Source of the DNA: Adiantum capillus-veneris
Taxonomy: Eukaryota > Streptophyta > Polypodiopsida > Polypodiales > Pteridaceae
Direction of reading: 5' to 3'
Length of the DNA stretch: 64,000 nt
Assembly (NCBI GenBank): GCA_014529385.2
Contig: CM043957.1
Coordinates: forward strand, 86,809,881-86,873,880
Below are positions 47,479 through 57,182 of this stretch, piece by piece. Every line of letters begins with the position of its first letter. Position 1 is the stretch's first letter. The notes under the pieces were generated by a model. That model ran no database searches and was not told the DNA's origin. It saw nothing but the letters and a program-made list of their open reading frames with translations. The position numbers and the translations under genes were made by a program.

Positions 47479-47976
47479 ATAATTTTAAACAACATAGAAA
47501 CAATTCGAAAAGGGTTATGGTTTACGAGCCATAATCTTGTTGAATCCTCTTTGATTATCATCATGAGGTATACACTATCCAGCGGCAGCCGCCATGGTTA
47601 ATCCAGTAGAGAGGGGGGGGGGGTTGTTTGGTTAGGTGTGTCTTTGGAAAGCGATCACACATACACTGTGTGCATAGTGAATATGGTAATAGGCTAAGGG
47701 TAAACGCGGGGCGTGATGCCAGAGTAGACGGGGCATAGAGTGGGGAGTGGTGCCAGAGTAAACGCGTCATAATTCCCAAGTAAGGGCAAGAGAAAAAAGA
47801 GAGAGTCACGCTGCGATAAGGGGGGTTCATGTGTGGAATATGCTCCAAAGGCAGAAGCCTACTAAGGTAGTGTATCCCACGTAGGGTGGGAAAAACAAAA
47901 ATATTACCTCGTGATATCAGGGGGAGGCCTTGAAGTGCTAGTAAACGGTTTTGGTCTAATAATTGTATCCATACTT

Positions 47977-48014
<38 letters not shown>

Positions 48015-49375
48015 CCCTGTCCCAGGCACCATACACAATAGGTCAGTAGTAGGCTCATTGTGCATGAGCCTACTACCTAATTAAAGAGATGAGGTTAGAG
48101 TGGCTGAATTGCAAGCCAGGCAAGTCATTCCGAGAAATAGTCTTGATGATTTTGTTGATTAATTGAATCCATTAAGGCAAAATTTGTGTATAAGAAACAG
48201 TTAGAGGAAGAATACAGATCAAGTAAAGGAGGTTGATGCATGTATTAAGAGCAGCTTTATGAGGTCAGTTACTATTCTTTCTATGAACTCTATGGGAGGG
48301 ATATTTAATAGGTCTCTTTTCCAAGTGAAACGGTAGTCATACCCGCCATTACAGGGGTTATGAAGTATAATTGTAAAGGAATTGTGCAGAGGCAAAAAAG
48401 AAGCCTGAGGTTGTAGTAAAACCTTGACAATAAGTTGGTTCAATCTTAAAGCAGTTAGGGTAAATCAGGTTAATCTCTTTTAAAAAAGATTTATTATTGA
48501 GGCTTAGGATGTCGTCATGTATCTGTATTATGCTTAAATAGGGAGAGTTTATGACAATTGTCCTTATCTTTCATGGTTTTGAGAAACCGTTTGTATTCAA
48601 AGAAAGCTAAATACAAATTACACATAAGGGGTGAGCAAGAAAATCCCATAGGTCTCTCTCTCTCTCTCCCCCCCCCCCCTCCCCCCCCTCCTCCCCTTCA
48701 ATATCTGTACATGCATCACCATGATTATGTACACACACCACCATGATAGATCTCCCCGCATCAAACTAGCAAGTGCTAGTTGGGATACATGTGCAGGTTC
48801 CTCAGTAGTTGGATCCGACGACAATGCCATATTACCATATTGTGGAGATATGGAGAAGTATTTATTCTACACGTGGGATTGATTTTGGACAATCAAAATT
48901 GGTGGCGTCGATCGAATGGTGTTCCCACACCGACCATGTGAAGGGATATTGTGATGGTGTTTTCTACGTGGGGCATCTCAACTTTCACCACCTACATTCT
49001 CATCCTCTAAGGTGGTAGGATAGACATTTGTAGAGGGAATGAGGACGTGTTGATTTTGCGGATTTATGACTGCCACCCACCGGGTTGCTAGATGATATGG
49101 GTGGCAGATTGATGTATTGCATGCTGTAAAGCTCAACTTCGCTCACCCAAAAGGCCTGACCATGGGAGAGAGGCACTCTCCTCACAATAGATCGCACTAT
49201 AACCTTGAACATTAAGGAGTTGCAATAAGAAAATGTCATTGTTATATATTGAATGGTTATGGATGATATTTGTAGAGTCGATCATAATCAAGAGGGAAGA
49301 GAAAGAGAGAGTGAGAGGGATAGAGGACTTGGAGTAGAACAATAGATGGTTTCAAAAGACCTCTATAAAATCATC

Positions 49376-49440
<65 letters not shown>

Positions 49441-49593
49441 TGGGGGCTAATAACATGGAAACTCTTAAAAATGCATTGAATGAAATTTTGGCAAAAAAGA
49501 ACGTAATTTTCAATGTTAACATTTCTTAATGAATGTGAAAGAGCTATAAGGGGCTAGAGAGAGAGTGGCCCACCTTGGAGCTCTGATTGTGTG

Positions 49594-49645
<52 letters not shown>

Positions 49646-50362
49646 TTTCTATGTGTTTGCAAACAAGAACCATTATTATTGACAATATTTTTGTTGGGTG
49701 TTTACCATCATATTGATGGCTTCCAAGGAATTACCACATTAAAGTTAATATTGACCATGATAATGATCGTGCTTATGTGAGTATTTAGGAGGTGGGTGAA
49801 CAACTCCCACTTAATACAAGTTATTCATATTGTGACAATTGTCCCGAATGGAGGATAGATATGTATGTGTTGGGTCGCCCTTCGATGCCTTGGGCGAAGT
49901 GTGCGTTGCACTAGACCTTGGATAGTGCGAACACATAGTGATGCTTTTAGGACTTTGTTTTATTGATGGTGATGGTCATTTAGATAGCTTGACATACATT
50001 TAGTGTTGGAATTTATGTAGCTTGACACACTTCTTAGAATGCACTCCTCTCTCCCTCTCCCTCTCACTCTCCACAGACAAGCTCCTTGATTAATATTCAT
50101 TATGCTTTGAGAAAACAAAGCTATTAATTATGGTTCATTTAAGTAGATGATGATTTTTTTTTTTATAAAACTCACAATCATGAGTGAGAGTTTTATAAAG
50201 TAGATGATGATGTTACTTGCAAGATTACTTGAAGTTGAGAGCCTGAGAGTGAGAGAGGGGGTGGTGAGGGTGCCAACAAGGGAGAGATAAGAGAGCTCAG
50301 AGAATGTGATTTGTGTCATGGGGATATGTGTAAAGACACACACACACATATTTATATAAAGA
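46019..50362. other. No recognised gene; microsatellite-rich
   Basis: No convincing coding frame. Perfect or compound runs: (GT)n(GA)n 46496-46576 and again 46639-46713 (both preceded by AGTCAAAATTGT), (GA)n 47403-47475, (GT)n 47980-48013, CT/poly-C 48651-48690, (GA)n 49380-49433, (GA)n 49599-49642. Confidence 0.6.
48046..48076. repeat. Perfect 12-bp-arm hairpin
   Basis: GTAGTAGGCTCA, 7-base loop, TGAGCCTACTAC. It is isolated, not followed by a T tract, and no gene is next to it. Confidence 0.9.
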
Positions 50363-50580
50363 TTTAGGTATGCACACACGTTCTTATATGAGTGAGCTTG
50401 AGGAACTCTATAAGATTGGCCCGTTGGCAAATACGAATGAGATCCATCGAAAATACACACACACACACACACACACTTAGGTATATACACACATACTCAA
50501 ATGAGTGAGCTTGAGAGATTGTATAGGATTGACTCGTTGGTAAGAGCGAGTGAGATCCGTTGGAGGTGGGTCGTGTGAGC
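50363..50580. repeat. Tandem copies (period 113) of a tRNA-like repeat
   Basis: Two diverged copies share TTAGGTAT, ATGAGTGAGCTTGAG, GAGATCC. The second (50477-50580) contains GACTCGTTGGTAAGAGCG, which resembles a tRNA A box, and a weak B-box-like GGGTCGTGTGA downstream. An inverted relative is at 59886-59985. Confidence 0.55.
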
Positions 50581-50605
50581 GCGTGGCATGAATAATGATG
50601 GCAAG

Positions 50606-50690
50606 TCTAAGAATCCGTAATTGGACTAGCCTAGTGTCATAGTAGTTGAAAGCACGTGACCTGTACTTATTAGGACGATCAATGGCATTG
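50606..50690. repeat. Short dispersed repeat, copy 2
   Basis: Matches 36182-36243 over TCTAAGAATCCGTAATTGGA and CTAGCCTAG, with a small insertion before the GTGACCT part. It lies 180 bases upstream of the P450 ATG. Confidence 0.75.
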
Positions 50691-50867
50691 TAATTTGTCA
50701 GCTGACAAGATGCTAGTGAGTACCCCCTCGTCACTAAGTGACACCTAGCTAGTACCCTAGGGAGCCACGTGGCCGCAGGTGTATCATTGTTCTTAATTTC
50801 TCACCAACGTTCATTTAATTTGATTTGGTTATTAGCCTGTGTGGGCACTTGTTCGTTGAGGCTAGAT

Positions 50868-53800
50868 ATGGAGGGCTTGTGGTGGGATGCGGCTAAAGGC
50901 GGGGATCACGCTGTGCTGATGATAGTTGCAGCTCTAGCTGTAGCGCTCCTGCTGGCCTCTATCGTTGCAAAAAGCTGGAAACTGTCAGCAACCAGGGATG
51001 CACAGAAATTCCCAAAAGGCCCACCAGCATGGCCAATCCTGGGGCACCTGCCAGCCCTCCTAACCGGGAAGCCAACTCATCAGACCCTTGCAGTGCTTGC
51101 CTGTGGGAAACATGGCTATGGCTCCATCATGGGGCTCCGTCTGGGATGCCGGCCCACCATTGTGCTCTCAGGTAAAGAGGCTGCCAAGGCGGTGCTTCTC
51201 ACGCATGACAAGATCTTTGCCAACCGCCCTCACTTCCGACTAGCAGACGAGCTCTTCTTTGGCTTCAACAATGCAGTGATTTTGAGCTCCTACACACCGC
51301 GCTTGGTATGGCTGCGCAAAGTTTACACGCAAGAGCTCTTCACAGCCAAGCGGCTGCAGCAGCTGCAGCACATTCGGCAAGACGAAGTACGGCGCCTGCT
51401 GGCAGCGCTGCTTCAAGATTCGGGTGGTGGCAGGGAGGCTGTGGATGTAAGGAAGTTGGTAGCAGAAATGACGGCAAATGCGACCGCTCGGCTGCTGCAC
51501 TCTTCGACACTTGCCGAAACGGCGCTGGACTTGCCAGAGCTTATTAACTCTAAACTAGACACTGTTGGTGTCCCAACCATCGGCGATTTCATCCCCTGGC
51601 TTCGATTTCTGGATGTGTTGCAGGTGAGGCGCATGCGGGCCGTCCACCGCCGCTATGATGAAATCATGGATTCCATCATCTTCAAAAGGAGACAGCTTAT
51701 GAGGAACACACCATCTGATGAGCTTCCCCATGACTTTCTACAGGTAAACATGAAATGCATCAAATTTGAAAGGTCCTTGATTTCAATGAGATTCAAATCC
51801 ATAATTGTAAAGATACTCATACTCCATGATTGAGGTTTGCCACTAGCTAGTAATGCAATGAGTGGCCAGCACACAAAATCTTTCTTCTAGAGTGGTTACC
51901 TGGTCATCGCTTCTCTCCCTCCCTCTCTCTACACTTCTGAGGGAGCCTGGTACTCCTCAAAGACCTCCAAAAATGCAAAGTTACAACACACACACACTCG
52001 CACACTTCAAGTGGTTTGAACTTTGAATATTATTAGTTGTCTATATCCCTAGAGATTCGGCTCAACTTCCTTGACCTTCCTGTGGAGCTGACCACTTTTA
52101 TGAGCGCCATTGTAACAAACAATGTAGTAGTCGTACAATGCCTTGTGCAGTTGATACACATGACCGTCCTTGCCTGCAACTCTGATGCTAGGTGGTTGGT
52201 CCACATAAATTTGTGTAGTGAGAGTGTCGTCGAGGATTGCACTCTTCAGATCCACCTGATAAGTAGGCCTGTACTTCGCTTTGAAGGTCCTGATGACTTT
52301 TCTCTTCGTAAGCAGAGCAATCAACGCCTACGTGCCGTTTTACTCTATTGTGTTTAACTTTGGATGTATGGCATGCGTCCAAGGGTCATGCTGAAGGGCT
52401 TCTTCCACTGAATAAGACTTAGTAAGTGTAGCCTGATTTTGCGACGTAAGGGTGACGTTCATGAACTAATTTCCCTCAATATTATGCCTCTTGTTTTTGA
52501 GCTGTTTAAAGAGCCGTATTGAATGTCGAAGTTGATCAGGCTCAAGAAATGGTGGTATTCTATTAGTTGCGATGAGGCTATCGTTTGTTACATCCAAGTA
52601 GGTATGTGCTTTCCTTGTGTGGATTTGAGGGGGGGTTGGACCCCCCCCCCCAAAAAAAAAAAAAACCCAAGGGATAGTGTGCATTTGTGTGTTCTACATT
52701 GCGCACAGAGACTGATGGGGTAGACACAACGAAGTGGTAGAGAGAGAGTGCCAACAGACACCGGGAGATGTGGTTGGTAATGCTCTGTCGATTCATTGGG
52801 AGGCAGTTACATTTCTTAGGACAGGATGCAACGCTTGGCATCTCATGCATGATGACATACATTATTATCAATCCAACATTCCCCAGTAAGACACGTCGTC
52901 ATACAGGAGCATGCTATGATTGTGTGCATGATGATACTGTTTTTGTCAGGTGACAATGACATTCTCGATGATGCGTAGTTACATGCTATAGTTTGCACAT
53001 CATGGGTATGCAATGTCTACATGATGCGATTTTGACAGTTCCATCTGCAAATGAGATCAGCCCGGATCAATCATCCACTTCACGAGGAAGAAGTTCGTCA
53101 GCTCAGATCTTCGTAATGTGCAAGCTTTGCTATTTTTTGTCAGGTCTGCTGCATGCATACTTTCTCGAGCTTGCATATGAGATATTCGCCCCCGCAAGTG
53201 AGATGAAAGCATGAAGCTATCTTTGGGAAGGTGACATATGGAAAATACTGCCCTGATTGATGCAAACATCATCCTGTTTTGCTACTCTACACATACACAT
53301 TAAGGCCACTCAACCCTGTTCTGAAGAAACCATCCAACTTGGAGTTACTATGTATGACGAAGACACTGATGAAGCGCTGACTTCCCCATCCCTGTTGAAG
53401 TAAGCATTGTGCCATATGAAGTCAGCAAGTGGAAAGTGCGGCCGCAAAAGGTGTTGTCAATATCAGAGGTGCTTTGATGGTATAAGGGGTATGAGCCTCC
53501 CGAGAACGGCCACGGGAGGGGACCCCCCACCTAGACACGGTAGCCTCACTCCACGCACTCGCGCACCGTGGGGACTCCACGCAAGGTTCCCCGGGGCACG
53601 CTATGACCCTCCGTCAGTGCGGCGGAGCCTGAGGCTACGTGGGGCTAGGGACCCGGAACGCAAGACCCGCGAAGACCCGCGAAACGCAAACGGCCGTCGA
53701 CCCATGGAACGCAACCACGCCCGAGCCGGTCCTGTCCGAGCCGGGCCCCCGTGAAGGCAACTTGACCCGAGCCGGTCCCGTCCGAGCTGGGCCCTCCTGA

Positions 53801-56800
53801 GCCGGTGCCGTCCGCGCTAGGACCCCTTGAAGCAACACCTCGACCCGAGCCGGGCCTTCCTGAGCCGGTGCCGTCCGCGCCAGGACCCCTTGAAGAAACA
53901 CCCCGACCCGAGCCGGTCCCGTCCGAGCCGGGCCCCAAAGGTCCCCTCCCCGACGCGCCCACATTCTGGGGCGTCACACTTGGTATTAGAGCTCCAGAAA
54001 CGAGCTCCTGGAAACGAGCCGAAGACCGACGTGCCCGACGCGCACGATCCTCACGACGACTCCAACCGCGATGGCCCGGGTCGTCAAAATCTTGGTGAAG
54101 AGAGCTCCAGAAAGCAACCACACGCCCTCCGTCCCAATGACGCATTCCCTGAACACGGGGCCGTCACCCGTGACCCGCGTCGGCCCCGATCCGAGCCGGG
54201 CACCTCCATGACAAGAATGTCCCCGTGACGCGTCCTGAACACCGGGCTGTCACCCGTGACCCGCGCCGGCCCCGATCCGAGCCGGGCACCTCCAAACACA
54301 AAAAGCAAAGATGTGAGCCAGACAGGGCTCTCCACATGAAGAAAAGGCAGATGCGAGCCAGACGGGGCTCTTTGACAAAAACAGAGAACCACCAAAAACG
54401 CGACGAACCAAGCCAACGGTGTTCGTCGCGCCCCGGCCACTTTTGTGGCCCATGCTGAGCTGAAGATCCAAACGACGTCCAAACAGGGACCAACTCGCAA
54501 GTGCTGCATTGCGACGGAACGCTCTTTCAGATTCGGCTTTCAAGAAGCCTCCGCGCGGGCCAACGCAGCAGGTGGCTCCGCGCACGCTGGGTTACCTATT
54601 CGGGGAACGCTCAAGTACGGGGAATTCTACTTGGGTGTTCAAAGCATACTTTTTCAGCCTTCTGCCAAAACCCCAAAAATACACACACTCACTCATTTTC
54701 AAAAATGACAAAAACAAAGCATGCCTACTTACTTGCATTTTGGGAACAGTTTTGATCACTTTGCACTTATATGCACCTCTTTGTCCCCACGGCCTCATGC
54801 ATAGCCGAGCACTCTTTTCCCACGTTCGACGCGGTCGTCGAACTCTCTTCAACCGGGGGTGTATATAAGGGGTATGAGCCTCCCGAGAACGGCCACGGGA
54901 GGGGACCCCCCACCTAGACACGGTAGCCTCACTCCACGCACTCGCGCACCGTGGGGACTCCACGCAAGGTTCCCCGGGGCACGCTATGACCCTCCGTCAG
55001 TGCGGCGGAGCCTGAGGCTACGTGGGGCTAGGGACCCGGAACGCGAAGACCCGCGAAACGCAAACGGCCGTCGACCCATGGAACGCAACCACGCCCGAGC
55101 CGGTCCCGTCCGAGCCGGGCCCCCGTGAAGGCAACTTGACCCGAGCCGGTCCCGTCCGAGCCGGGCCCTCCTGAGCTGGTGCCGTCCGCGCCAGGACCCC
55201 TTGAAGCAACACCTCGACCCGAGCCGGTCCCGTCCGAGCCGGGCCCTCCTGAGCCGGTGCCGTCCGCGCCAGGACCCCTTGAAGAAACACCCCGACCCGA
55301 GCCGGTCCCGTCCGAGCCGGGCCCCAAAGGTCCCCTCCCCGACGCGCCCACATTCTGGGGCGTCACAGATGGCAGTATTCTCATCATAGTATGCATCTGT
55401 CCAATGGCAAGGCAGGGATGTGCCGCTGAGATTGTCTATTAGGCCTCGAACATTTGAGGTTCCTCAGGGATGCACAGGTTTGGAGGTGGAGAGCATGGGT
55501 CACCAAGAACAGGACAGGTGGCTGCTGCAAAGGTTTCAGAAGGAATAAATGCATCTACGAGGGACCCAAGAAAGGATTCGTTGGCTGCATCATCGTCTAG
55601 GGCAGGTTTGTTCAAGGAAGGCTCGGGTGGCTCACAGGGCAACCTCTTGTGTATCAACACCGGTACAAGCAGCAACGTTAAATTGATCAACTGCATGGGG
55701 AGCTGATTGCGTAGTCGGACAGGCGTGCAAGCTGGCAACTTCAACATGAGCAGGTTCAAGAAGTGCTGGGTGCGTCGCCACACCAACTACTGCGAAGCAG
55801 CAGAGCAGGATTCCCCCCATGCCAAGATGGGCTGCAGGTCTCTATGATTTCCCTAATGATTAGGGCCAATGCCTCTGTATTGCACGAGATTATTCATGCA
55901 GAGCTTGCTGCTCCCTGGCTGGTCATAGAGGCACCTACTGGATCATCTCTTGTATTATCTGTATCTGGAAACTCCCCAAAGATAGATATGCTCGCCTAGC
56001 CTTGGAGTCTTCTCGATAGCTGGCCTCATAGGGAGACACATCTTGTTGGTATGCACAAATGAAATCATGGTTTCAGCTACCTGGTTTTAGTATGGACATA
56101 CTACCCCCTTTCCAGCATTCATTGGATGCACCCTCCTTGTCCCACACACGGATCGAGACTACCAACCTCATCAGACAAGAATTTGAATCAGCTAGACATC
56201 AGGAGGACATGACACGAGAGCTTGGCACGAAGATGGCTTTCTACCGAGAGTATCTTCTCTAGCTCACAAAGGATGGATATGTGATCAGACCTGCCTATAT
56301 GGACACTCATTTATCCCATGGGATACGAGCTAGTGGTCAGATGCGCACATCATCGCATCAGTTAGAGATTGAGCTTAGTAGATTTAGGAGAGTACCAACA
56401 GAAGCCACGATTTACCAGAATTTTTGCTAGTCTCTTGAAGCATTTAGAGAGGGAGATCACTGACTTCGTTAGAGCAGACTTCAGAGCTCACCTACACCAG
56501 AGGTATGTTTATTGACAGAGCCATTGAGCTTGGGTGAGCTAGATGCCCACGTCTTTGAGGGCCACCACGACATTGACGGAGGCTCCATCAGAGGATCAAG
56601 ACTATTCTAGCATGACATGGGAGATGTCCAGTACGACTACTTACACCATCAGAGGATCAAGACTATTCTAGCATGACATGGGAGATGTCCAGTACGACTA
56701 CTTACAAAGATGGACGTTGACGATGCTCTACAGCGATCGATGCTATACATTCTTGGCCAACGCTCGATGTCGGGCATCCTTCGACATTGATAGATGATGA

Positions 56801-57033
56801 TGATGATCATCATCATTTTAGCTTTTACTTCATTTTTATTTTGTACCCAAACACTGTATTAGATCCATCAAGATTGTATCATTTTGGTCTCATAGGTCAT
56901 TTTGGCCTTTTGAAGATGCTTAATATAACATTTTATCTCATTTCATCTCATCCAGACGGCCAGATTGAGGAGAGGGCTTCACAACATCGACGGAGACTAC
57001 AGCAGAGGATTTAATATAACATTTCATTTCATT

Positions 57034-57079
<46 letters not shown>

Positions 57080-57137
57080 TTTGCTCGTCTCGTGTCTCCG
57101 TCGAAGACTACAACAGAGGATTTAATATACCATTTCA

Positions 57138-57182
<45 letters not shown>

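Larger units (their letters stand above)
53481..55367 (+). mobile_element. Complete non-autonomous LTR retrotransposon (TRIM-like), 1,887 bp, GC-rich
   Basis: Two nearly identical LTRs (53481-53978, 54864-55367), a tRNA-Met-type primer site and the 5-bp duplication GATGG define a complete insertion. The 885-base interior has no gag or pol and no open frame I recognise. It contains an imperfect internal duplication (CCGTGACCCGCG...GGGCACCTCC, about 54166-54212 and 54252-54294). The element is strikingly richer in G+C and CpG than its surroundings. LTR differences are few single-base changes plus small repeat-unit indels, so insertion is young. LTR ends are TATAAGG...GTCACA, i.e. TA...CA rather than TG...CA. 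It must borrow all enzymes from another element. Confidence 0.9.

Noticed and set aside
48046-48076. Hairpin as a microRNA precursor or terminator
   Set aside because: Arms are only 12 bases with no longer foldback around them, and intrinsic terminators do not apply to plant nuclear genes.
50536-50575. Functional tRNA gene
   Set aside because: Only an A-box-like stretch is convincing; no cloverleaf or proper B box can be formed.
50769-50867. Extension of the P450 frame upstream to 50769
   Set aside because: It begins with GTG, not used as a plant start; the ATG at 50868 leads directly into the membrane anchor.
53407-55442. Many long open frames on both strands in the GC-rich intron element
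   Set aside because: High G+C lowers stop frequency; the frames are Pro/Arg/Gly-rich, overlap each other on both strands and span LTR boundaries.
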